Origin: Caenibius sp964466155
Lineage (GTDB): Bacteria > Pseudomonadota > Alphaproteobacteria > Sphingomonadales > Sphingomonadaceae
Length of the DNA: 5,817 nucleotides
Assembly (NCBI GenBank): GCA_964466155.1
Contig: CAYXMY010000142.1
Span: 1 to 5,817, forward strand
Reading direction: 5' to 3'
This document shows positions 1 through 5,293 of the stretch, one piece after another. Made by a program: the position numbers and the translations under genes. Positions within the stretch are counted from its first letter, which is position 1; each line of letters opens with the position of its first letter. Below the pieces are notes generated by a model. That model ran no database searches. It saw nothing but the letters and a program-made list of their open reading frames with translations, and had not been told where the DNA came from.

Positions 1-481
1 CCGCGGGTTTGGCCGGAGCGGGTTTCGGCGGCGCGGGCTTGGGCTTGGCAGGTGCGGGCCGCGGCTCGCTCACTGGTTTGGGGGGCGCTGGCTTGGGCGG
101 CGCGGGTTTCGGCGGGGCCGGTTTGGGGGGCTGCGGCTTCTGTGGCTGCGGCTTGGGCGGGGCCGGTTTTGGCTCCGGCTTCGGCGCTTCCTGCGCTTTC
201 GGTTTCGGTTCGCTGGGCGGTTCAGGCGGGGCAATCGGCGCGGGCGTGCCAATATCCTGCGAAAGCTCCGGCGCGACGGCGGCCTGCGATTTTTCCGCCA
301 CTTGCGGACCGGTCGCCGTCAACCCCACGGCATCGACCAGATTGACCGTCACATGCGGCGGCATGGGCGGCTGGCGCGAAGGCCGGGGCTGAAGCAACAG
401 CACAGCCACCAGCGCGGCATGCAGTACGACAGCCGCAGCAAGGCCGGTGCGTTCTTCGGGTTTAAGCGCTGCAAAGGCCAT
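1..481 (-). CDS. tolA: TolA/TonB-like energy-transducing protein, N-terminal 160 residues (C-terminus outside window)
   Basis: The visible part has a short cytoplasmic start rich in charge (KPEER, residues 7-11), one membrane segment at about residues 13-31, and a periplasmic part. The segment VTVNLVD (44-50) is followed by a Pro/Lys/Glu-rich stalk from about residue 82 to the window edge, with tandem APPKP units. Position directly after tolQ and tolR indicates TolA, the arm that links the TolQR motor to TolB/Pal at the outer membrane. The C-terminal domain is not visible, and the anchor and stalk alone would also fit TonB. The ATG at 481 is the first start after an in-frame TAG at 491-493, which is the tolR stop, so the genes are 9 nt apart. 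No clear Shine-Dalgarno precedes it (GGCATTCCGC-ATG), so re-initiation after tolR is likely. The stalk is Pro/Lys-rich, unlike the long Ala-rich helix of enterobacterial TolA. Confidence 0.85.
   Translation of the reverse strand, partial: MAFAALKPEERTGLAAAVVLHAALVAVLLLQPRPSRQPPMPPHVTVNLVDAVGLTATGPQVAEKSQAAVAPELSQDIGTPAPIAPPEPPSEPKPKAQEAPKPEPKPAPPKPQPQKPQPPKPAPPKPAPPKPAPPKPVSEPRPAPAKPKPAPPKPAPAKPA
2..211 (-). repeat. Pro-Lys tandem repeat coding region in the tolA stalk
   Basis: Codons 91-160 of tolA encode degenerate tandem units of the form (A/P/Q)PPKP. The most regular block is residues 117-136, about four 15-bp units with near-identical DNA. Such repeats give a stiff extended polyproline-type stalk in TonB-family proteins. 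Repeats of this kind can vary in copy number between strains by slippage; that is inference here. The repeat reaches the window edge, so its full size is unknown. Confidence 0.8.
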
Positions 482-490
482 GCGGAATGC

Positions 491-945
<455 letters not shown>

Positions 946-946
<1 letters not shown>

Positions 947-1656
947 CAGCCGTCCCCCATCTGGCGGCTGAGCTGGGCATGGACCTTATCCGCCAGGCGC
1001 TGCAACCGGCCTTCGAGCACATTCACCTGCCGCGAGAAGCGGTTGTAGGCGATCACCGCCGGAATGGCCGCGAACAGGCCGATAGCCGTAGCGAAAAGCG
1101 CTTCGGAAATACCCGGCGCAACCACCGCGAGCGAGCTGTTCTGCTGATTGCCGATCTGGAAGAAGCTGTTCATGATCCCCCATACGGTGCCGAACAAGCC
1201 GACGAAGGGGGCCACCGAACCGACCGTGGCGAGAAAGTTCAGCCGCTCCGACAGGGAATCCGCCTCGGCCGCGACCTGGCTTTCCATCGCGGTGGCGATC
1301 CGTTCGCGCGTGCCTTCGGCGTCGAAGGCCTTGGATTTGCTCGACAGGCGCAATTCCTCCAGCCCGGCCGCGACCACACGCCCAGCAGGGCTGGCGTTCT
1401 GGCCTTTTTCATCCTCGACCGTACCCTCGCCGGACTTGTTCCACAAAGTGGCCTCATACATCTTCGAACGGCGTCTGGCGGCCGCCATCCGCAGCGAGAA
1501 CGAGATGATAATCATCCACACCCAGATGCTGGCCAGCAAAAGCCCGGCCATCACCGCCTGGACGACGATATCGGCATCGAGGAACAGTTTTACCGGATTG
1601 AGCCGGGTGGGGGCAGCCGCGGCAACCGCGGCGGACAGGATAGCGAGGTGAGTCAT
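946..1656 (-). CDS. tolQ: TolQ, MotA/TolQ/ExbB proton-channel subunit
   Basis: The product is 236 residues, typical for TolQ. Three membrane helices are visible at about 30-54, 141-163 and 177-203, with a large cytoplasmic loop after the first. The loop holds charged and Gly-rich stretches (74-92) and a helix with VAAGLEELR. Helix 2 has the motif GLFGTVWGIM (153-162) and helix 3 has EALFATAIGLFAAIPA (185-200). Thr157 and Thr190 correspond to the channel-lining threonines of E. coli TolQ (T145 and T178). TolQ forms the pentameric ring around the TolR dimer. The ATG at 1656 overlaps the ybgC stop by ATGA and is preceded by AAGGAG four bases upstream. The frame is open further 5', but that extension lies inside ybgC and is not real. 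Confidence 0.97.
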
Positions 1657-2138
1657 GCTGCTCCTTCGGGGGCAAGAACTGTCTGCAGTTTTTCGTACCA
1701 GCCGGCGGGATGGCGGGCAGGGCGGCCATCGGGCGCGACGAAACCGACGCGGATCTGCGCTTCGGCAAAGATCGCATCGCCGGACAGCGCCTTCTGTTCC
1801 ACGCGCCAGCTCGCGGCGCGCAATTCGGTGACCTGCGTGGTGACAGTCACCGCATCGCCCAGCCGCACCGGGCGGAGATAGCGGATACCGATTTCGGTGA
1901 CGGCATAAGCGCCCCACCCCTGCACCAGCGCAGCGGGTTGATCGACACCCAGCGCACGCAGCATGGCCGAACGGCTGCGTTCGAACCAGCGCAGGTAATT
2001 GGCGTGATAGACCACCCCGCCCGCATCGGTATCGTCGAAATAGGCGCGCAGCGCGGCGTGATGGATGGGACCGGCAAACCAGCCTTCGGCGGGATCGGGC
2101 AGACTGCCCGCAAGCAGCGGCGCATTGGCAGCCTTCAT
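1653..2138 (-). CDS. ybgC: YbgC-family acyl-CoA thioesterase (hot-dog fold), Tol-Pal associated
   Basis: This 161-residue protein matches the YbgC/4-hydroxybenzoyl-CoA thioesterase family. The signature YFDDTDAGGVVYHANYLRW spans residues 33-51. Asp38 aligns with catalytic Asp18 of E. coli YbgC and Asp17 of 4-hydroxybenzoyl-CoA thioesterase; His45 is also in the family pattern. The rest fits the hot-dog sheet (ITEIG-type strand near 82-86, QIRVGFVAPDGRP near 127-139). The family hydrolyses acyl-CoA thioesters in the cytoplasm and in E. coli has been linked to phospholipid enzymes; the exact substrate here is unknown. Its N-terminus is about 20 residues longer before the signature than in E. 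coli. An in-frame stop at 2184-2186 and lack of other start codons leave ATG 2138 as the likely start. Its ATG overlaps the stop of a 20-codon upstream ORF, and its own stop overlaps tolQ. Confidence 0.94.
   Translation of the reverse strand: MKAANAPLLAGSLPDPAEGWFAGPIHHAALRAYFDDTDAGGVVYHANYLRWFERSRSAMLRALGVDQPAALVQGWGAYAVTEIGIRYLRPVRLGDAVTVTTQVTELRAASWRVEQKALSGDAIFAEAQIRVGFVAPDGRPARHPAGWYEKLQTVLAPEGAA
1661..1666 (-). promoter_or_regulatory. Ribosome binding site of tolQ
   Basis: AAGGAG reads on the minus strand four bases before the tolQ ATG at 1656. It fixes the tolQ start and rules out the longer open frame that runs back through ybgC. It lies inside the 3' end of ybgC, as expected for tightly coupled genes. 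Confidence 0.8.
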
Positions 2139-2197
2139 CGCCGCGCGATCCCCCGCAAGCTGGCATAGGGAAGCATCGAACTGTCACCGGGTTGCAT
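2135..2197 (-). CDS. Candidate 20-residue leader ORF translationally coupled to ybgC
   Basis: An ATG at 2197 opens a frame of 20 codons (MQPGDSSMLPYASLRGIARR) ending in TGA at 2135-2137. The stop overlaps the ybgC start codon as ATGA, the same junction seen at ybgC-tolQ and hisE-HIT. GAAGGA lies five bases before the ATG and is one of the best ribosome sites in the window, whereas ybgC itself has only a weak GGGGGA about 10 nt away. A GTG directly before the ATG is an alternative start in the same frame. The peptide resembles nothing I recognise. It probably serves to load ribosomes for ybgC rather than as a working protein, but this is inference from spacing and overlap only. Confidence 0.5.
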   Translation of the reverse strand: MQPGDSSMLPYASLRGIARR

Positions 2198-2202
2198 CAC
2201 GA

Positions 2203-2208
2203 TCCTTC
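2203..2208 (-). promoter_or_regulatory. Strong ribosome binding site upstream of the leader ORF
   Basis: GAAGGA on the minus strand lies five bases before the ATG at 2197. It is about 65 nt upstream of ybgC, too far to serve ybgC directly, which is the main support for the short leader ORF being translated. Confidence 0.5.
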
Positions 2209-2220
2209 GCCCTCTTCCGT

Positions 2221-2266
2221 CAGCCCGGCATCCGGATGGACGCCGCCCGGTCATGTGCCGGATGAA
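2221..2266 (-). other. Inverted and direct repeat segment in the ybgC 5' leader
   Basis: CATCCGGATG at 2229-2238 is a perfect 10-bp palindrome. The 7-mer CATCCGG occurs twice on the minus strand, at 2264-2258 and 2238-2232, spaced 26 nt apart. CCGGCA near 2259 can also pair with TGCCGG near 2230. The segment lies just downstream of the possible promoter, so it could be a structured leader or operator. In GC-rich DNA such short repeats are common, and no known binding site is recognised. Confidence 0.25.
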
Positions 2267-2271
2267 GTCTG

Positions 2272-2301
2272 ACTCTAGCCTTACTGCGAGTCGCGGAGCA
2301 A
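2272..2301 (-). promoter_or_regulatory. Possible promoter for the ybgC-tolQRA operon
   Basis: On the minus strand TTGCTC (2301-2296) is followed after 17 or 18 nt by CTAGAG (2278-2273) or TAGAGT (2277-2272). This resembles a housekeeping sigma-70-type promoter of alphaproteobacteria, with a good TTG in the -35 and a weak -10. It sits in the only sizeable gap between the his and tol gene groups and would give a 5' leader of roughly 125 nt before ybgC. The match is imperfect, so read-through from the his operon remains an alternative. Confidence 0.35.
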
Positions 2302-2318
2302 GCCGGGCGATACGACGC

Positions 2319-2337
2319 GCCGCAAAAACACTGCGGC
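2319..2337 (-). other. Hairpin 3' of the HIT gene, without a U-tract
   Basis: GCCGCA and TGCGGC form a perfect 6-bp stem around a 7-nt loop, beginning 22 nt after the HIT stop codon. The bases after it on the minus strand are CGCGTCG, with no run of T, so it is not a canonical intrinsic terminator. It may protect the 3' end of the his transcript or help factor-dependent termination. Confidence 0.35.
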
Positions 2338-2359
2338 CAGACGCATGAAACGGGCTGAA

Positions 2360-2737
2360 TTAGGGAACCAGCGCCCCCAGCGGGCGGCCACCGCAGATAT
2401 GCACATGCAGATGTGGCACCAGTTGCCCGGAATCCGGCCCGACATTGGCAATCGCACGATAGCCCGGCTCGACCAGCCCCTTGTCCCGCGCGATCTTGCC
2501 GATTGCGCGCACGAAACCGGCAATTTCCTCCGCGCTCGCCTGCGTGCTGAAATCGTCCCAGCTCACATAGGCACCCTTGGGCAGCACGAGGATATGTTCG
2601 GGCGCCTGCGGATGGATATCGTAGAAGGCGAAAGCCCATTCGTCTTCATAGACCTTGGTGCAGGGCAGTTCGCCGCGCAGGATCTTCGCGAAGATGTTCT
2701 GATCGTCGTAAGGTTGGGTGGGATCGACCGGGGTCAT
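2360..2737 (-). CDS. HIT-family (HinT-like) purine nucleoside phosphoramidase
   Basis: The 125-residue product aligns well by eye with bacterial HinT: NIFAKILRGELP at 14-25, a strand and turn YDIHPQAPEHILVLPK (39-54), then IANVGPDSGQ (96-105) and the histidine triad PHLHVHICGGRPLG (108-121). His109, His111 and His113 form the triad, and by comparison with human HINT1 the middle one, His111, is the nucleophile; Asn98 also matches. The family hydrolyses purine nucleoside phosphoramidates and acyl-adenylates in the cytoplasm. The physiological substrate is unknown. Its ATG overlaps the hisE stop by ATGA, and GAGGAA lies just upstream, so it is translated as the last gene of the his operon. HisE handles a phosphoribosyl-ATP, which makes a nucleotide-housekeeping link conceivable but unproven. 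No frame damage is seen. Confidence 0.95.
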   Translation of the reverse strand: MTPVDPTQPYDDQNIFAKILRGELPCTKVYEDEWAFAFYDIHPQAPEHILVLPKGAYVSWDDFSTQASAEEIAGFVRAIGKIARDKGLVEPGYRAIANVGPDSGQLVPHLHVHICGGRPLGALVP

Positions 2738-3060
2738 GCGTTCCTCGAAGCTTTTTCGGCAATGCCCGATACGCCTTCGCGGCGATCCAGTTCGGCCAGC
2801 ACATCGGCCAGCGGCACCCCCTTGGCACCGAGCAGAACCATCAGGTGGAAAATCACGTCGGCCGCTTCGCCGACCAGTTCCTCATGGCTGCCCGAAAGCG
2901 CGGCGACCACGGTTTCCACCGCTTCCTCGCCCAGCTTGCGGGCAATCACCGGCACCCCGCGCGCATTAAGCAGCGCGACATAGCTGTGTTCGGGCGCGGC
3001 GGTGCTGCGGTCGGCGATGGTCCGTTCCAGACGGGCCAGCGTATCGTGCGACTGGGTCAT
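2734..3060 (-). CDS. hisE: Phosphoribosyl-ATP pyrophosphatase
   Basis: HisE performs the second step of histidine synthesis, cleaving phosphoribosyl-ATP to phosphoribosyl-AMP and pyrophosphate. The 108-residue protein is of normal single-domain length and is not fused to HisI. The all-alpha MazG-like fold is shown by KLGEEAVETVVAAL (42-55) and ELVGEAADVIFHLMVLL (61-77). Glu45, Glu46, Glu49, Glu65 and Asp68 form the EExxE plus ExxD magnesium-binding pattern. It lies 93 nt after hisF, the largest gap inside this his cluster, and overlaps the HIT gene at its end. The ATG at 3060 is the only good start, with no in-frame start just upstream. Its ribosome site is poor because the preceding bases form a 16-bp palindrome. 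No HisI is visible in the window. Confidence 0.97.
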   Translation of the reverse strand: MTQSHDTLARLERTIADRSTAAPEHSYVALLNARGVPVIARKLGEEAVETVVAALSGSHEELVGEAADVIFHLMVLLGAKGVPLADVLAELDRREGVSGIAEKASRNA

Positions 3061-3062
3061 GC

Positions 3063-3078
3063 GCGATCCATGGATCGC
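3063..3078. repeat. Perfect 16-bp palindrome at the hisE translation start
   Basis: GCGATCCATGGATCGC is self-complementary over all 16 bases and ends two bases before the hisE ATG. It occupies the place where a Shine-Dalgarno would be expected. It also contains an out-of-frame ATG that opens a 4-codon ORF (MDRA) whose TGA overlaps the hisE ATG. It could be a dimeric protein binding site or a start-region structure; no known operator is recognised. Confidence 0.6.
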
Positions 3079-3120
3079 ACAAGGCCGCGGGTCAAGCGGG
3101 GCCGGGCATCAACAGCGGCA

Positions 3121-3152
3121 GAAACGGGCCGGGTGGCCCGCCCCGCGCCACC
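3121..3152 (-). other. Overlapping, mutually exclusive hairpins after hisF (weak terminator or attenuator-like)
   Basis: On the minus strand GGTGGC (3152-3147) can pair with GCCACC (3137-3132). Alternatively CGGGCC (3140-3135) can pair with GGCCCG (3130-3125) around the loop ACCC, followed directly by TTTC. The two stems share bases 3137-3135, so only one can form. The second looks like a weak intrinsic terminator with a very short T-tract. It begins 14 nt after the hisF stop and could lower expression of hisE and the HIT gene. Confidence 0.4.
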
Positions 3153-3153
3153 G

Positions 3154-3927
3154 TTATCCCCGTGCGGGCAAGCCCGCCGCCCGCAGCGCGGCATGCGCTT
3201 CGGCAATCGTATAAGTGCCGAAATGGAAGATCGAAGCGGCCAGAACCGCGCTCGCATGGCCTTCCGTCACACCTTCGACGAGATGCCCAAGCGTGCCCAC
3301 ACCGCCGCTGGCAATCACCGGCACGCTGACGGCATCGGCAATCGCACGGGTCAGTTCAAGGTCGTAGCCCGCCTTGGTGCCATCCCCGTCCATCGAAGTG
3401 ACGAGCAGTTCGCCCGCACCCAGATCGGCCAGACGCCGGGCATGGGCCACGGCATCGATCCCGGTCGCCTTGCGCCCGCCATGGGTGAAGACTTCCCAGC
3501 GCGGCGTTTCGCCCGCACCGCTCACCCGGCGGGCATCGACCGAAGCGACGATGCACTGGCTGCCGAACTTGTCGGCGATGTCGGACACCACTTCGGGCCG
3601 CGACACTGCGGCGGAATTGACCGCCACCTTGTCCGCCCCGGCCAGCAACAGCGCACGGGCATCTTCGGCGCTGCGCACGCCCCCGCCCACGGTCAGCGGC
3701 ATGAAGCACACTTCCGCCGTGCGCCGGACGATATCGAGCAACGTGCCGCGCCCTTCGTGGCTGGCCGAAATATCGAGGAAACACAATTCATCCGCGCCCG
3801 CCGCATCGTAGGCGCGGGCCTGTTCCACCGGATCGCCCGCATCCTTGAGATCGACGAAGTTGACCCCTTTCACCACCCGGCCATCGGCAACGTCGAGACA
3901 GGGGATGACGCGGATGCGGACAGTCAT
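3154..3927 (-). CDS. hisF: Imidazole glycerol phosphate synthase, cyclase subunit
   Basis: HisF takes ammonia from HisH and converts PRFAR to imidazole glycerol phosphate and AICAR, which returns to purine synthesis. The 257-residue product is a full (beta/alpha)8 barrel. It starts RVIPCLDVADGRVVKG (6-21), with Asp12 matching catalytic Asp11 of the Thermotoga enzyme. SVDARR (129-134) carries Asp131, matching Asp130. The phosphate loops are GGGVR (81-85) and ASGGVG (206-211), and SMDGDGT (178-184) is also conserved. The ATG at 3927 lies 5 nt after the hisA stop, and AAGGA (3941-3937) is embedded in the hisA end. HisF and HisA share the half-barrel repeat typical of the family. No anomalies are seen. 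Confidence 0.98.
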   Translation of the reverse strand: MTVRIRVIPCLDVADGRVVKGVNFVDLKDAGDPVEQARAYDAAGADELCFLDISASHEGRGTLLDIVRRTAEVCFMPLTVGGGVRSAEDARALLLAGADKVAVNSAAVSRPEVVSDIADKFGSQCIVASVDARRVSGAGETPRWEVFTHGGRKATGIDAVAHARRLADLGAGELLVTSMDGDGTKAGYDLELTRAIADAVSVPVIASGGVGTLGHLVEGVTEGHASAVLAASIFHFGTYTIAEAHAALRAAGLPARG

Positions 3928-3932
3928 CGCCG

Positions 3933-4661
3933 TCAGTCCTTCTGCGCCATCGCAATCGCGGCGGCGAGATCGAGCCGCCCGTCGTAGAGCGCGCGGCCCG
4001 TAATCACCCCTTCGATGCCATCCTTGGCATGGAGCGTGAGCAGGCGGATATCGTCCAGCCCCTTGACCCCGCCGCTGGCGATCACCGGCAGGTCGGTCTG
4101 CCGCGCGAGTTCGACAGTGGCATCGATGTTGCAGCCCTTGAGCAAGCCATCGCGGCCGATATCGGTGAACAGCAGGCTGGCAACGCCTGCATCCTCAAAC
4201 CGGCGGGCCATATCGACGATGGATACGTCGGAGACTTCGGCCCAACCTTCCGTCGCCACCATCCCGTCGCGCGCATCGACCGCGACCACGATCCCGCCCG
4301 GAAACGCGCCCGCCATATCCTTGACGAATTGCGGGTCCTTGAGCGCCGCCGTGCCCATCACGATCCGGCTGACGCCCAGATCGAACCAGCCTTCCACCGC
4401 TTCGCGCGTGCGGATACCGCCGCCCAATTGCACATGGCCGGGGAACACGTCCAGGATCGCTTCCACTGCCTCGCGGTTTTCCGCCCGCCCGGCAAACGAA
4501 CCGTCGAGATCGACCACATGGAGATATTGCGATCCCGCTTCGGCGAACAGCAGGGCCTGCGCGGCGGGATTATCGCCATAGACGGTGGCGCGCGCCATAT
4601 CGCCTTCGGCAAGGCGGACCACCTGGCCCTGTTTCAGGTCGATGGCAGGAAATACGATCAT
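3933..4661 (-). CDS. hisA: ProFAR isomerase (phosphoribosylformimino-AICAR-P isomerase)
   Basis: HisA is an Amadori isomerase that converts ProFAR to PRFAR, the substrate of HisF. The 242-residue barrel has the expected MIVFPAIDLKQGQVVRL start (1-17) with catalytic Asp8. The second catalytic Asp129 is in VAVDARDG (126-133). Phosphate-binding loops are GGGIR (80-84) and ASGGV (195-199), and TDIGRDG (166-172) is the family signature. The ATG at 4661 is 2 nt beyond the hisH stop with no strong ribosome site, so translation is probably coupled to hisH. Nothing in it suggests the dual HisA/TrpF enzyme PriA of actinobacteria, and the context is purely histidine. Confidence 0.98.
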   Translation of the reverse strand: MIVFPAIDLKQGQVVRLAEGDMARATVYGDNPAAQALLFAEAGSQYLHVVDLDGSFAGRAENREAVEAILDVFPGHVQLGGGIRTREAVEGWFDLGVSRIVMGTAALKDPQFVKDMAGAFPGGIVVAVDARDGMVATEGWAEVSDVSIVDMARRFEDAGVASLLFTDIGRDGLLKGCNIDATVELARQTDLPVIASGGVKGLDDIRLLTLHAKDGIEGVITGRALYDGRLDLAAAIAMAQKD

Positions 4662-4663
4662 GG

Positions 4664-5293
4664 TCAGGGATTCCAGTCGAGGAAGCGCGCCAGCAGTTCC
4701 AGCCCGTAGCCTTGGCTCTTTTCCGGGTGGAACTGGACGCCCAGCAGATTGTCATGCGCCACAGCCGCCACCAGCCCGCCGCCATGGTCGGTCATCGCCG
4801 CGACATGCGCGCCGTTATCGGGCTGGAAGTGGTAGGAGTGGAGGAAATAGGCTTCGCCCGCCGCGATCAGTTCGGCGCCGTCACGATGGCGGGTGGGCAC
4901 GACATCATTCCACCCCATATGCGGCACCTTGATCGCCGGATCGGTCCGTTCGATCAGGCGCACTTCGCCCGGCACCCAGCCCAGCCCTTCGGTCACCCCG
5001 TATTCGAGCCCGCGCGTTGCCAGCAATTGCATGCCCACGCAGATGCCGAGAAACGGCACACCGCCGCCGCGCACCCGCTCCGCCATTGCGTCGACCAGGC
5101 CGGGAATCGCGCGCAGGCCCGCCGCGCAGGCCCCGAACGCGCCGACACCGGGCAGGACGATCCGGTCCGCCGCCCGCACCACGGCGGGATCGGCCGTGAC
5201 TTTGACACCTGTGGCGCCAGCCGCCTTCAGCGCATTGTGCACCGAATGGAGGTTGCCCGCGCCGTAATCGACGAGAGCGATCACCTCAGCCAC
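4664..5293 (-). CDS. hisH: Imidazole glycerol phosphate synthase, glutamine amidotransferase subunit
   Basis: HisH hydrolyses glutamine and passes ammonia to HisF. With a GTG start at 5293 the product has 209 residues, normal for the family. The N-terminal strand is IALVDYGAGNLHSV (5-18), the oxyanion strand is PGVGAFG (48-54), and the nucleophile elbow GICVGMQLL (83-91) carries Cys85. His189 and Glu191 in GVQFHPEKSQ (185-194) complete the class I triad. HMGWN (125-129) and YFLHSYHF (149-156) are further signatures. The frame is open far upstream through hisB, but that part is not HisH. The GTG at 5293 has AAGGGG seven bases before it and overlaps the hisB end by 8 nt; a second GTG at 5284 has no suitable spacing. 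Confidence 0.97.
   Translation of the reverse strand: MAEVIALVDYGAGNLHSVHNALKAAGATGVKVTADPAVVRAADRIVLPGVGAFGACAAGLRAIPGLVDAMAERVRGGGVPFLGICVGMQLLATRGLEYGVTEGLGWVPGEVRLIERTDPAIKVPHMGWNDVVPTRHRDGAELIAAGEAYFLHSYHFQPDNGAHVAAMTDHGGGLVAAVAHDNLLGVQFHPEKSQGYGLELLARFLDWNP

Noticed and set aside
9..392. Plus-strand Gly-rich ORF resembling a glycine-repeat protein
   Set aside because: It is the antisense image of the Pro/Lys repeats of tolA; CCG/CCC-rich proline and alanine codons read as Gly on the other strand.
979..1881. 300-codon plus-strand ORF antisense to tolQ and ybgC
   Set aside because: It spans two well-supported genes, has no family motif and follows the mirror codon pattern of the sense genes.
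1657..2187. 5' extension of the tolQ frame through ybgC
   Set aside because: The extension has Cys/Arg-rich shadow composition, while the ybgC frame has a full catalytic signature. AAGGAG before ATG 1656 fixes the real tolQ start.
3066..3095. TTGACC in the hisF-hisE gap as a promoter -35 for hisE
   Set aside because: At 16-18 nt spacing the -10 would be CCATGG, CATGGA or similar, which is too far from a -10 consensus.
3057..3257. 66-codon minus-strand ORF ending at the hisE ATG
   Set aside because: Most of it is an out-of-frame shadow of hisF. Only its last four codons lie in the palindrome, and no RBS supports it as a gene.
2845..3987. 380-codon plus-strand ORF antisense to hisE and hisF
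   Set aside because: It runs across two well-supported his genes and the gap, with His/Arg-rich low-information sequence and no recognisable domain. Long antisense frames are common in GC-rich coding DNA.
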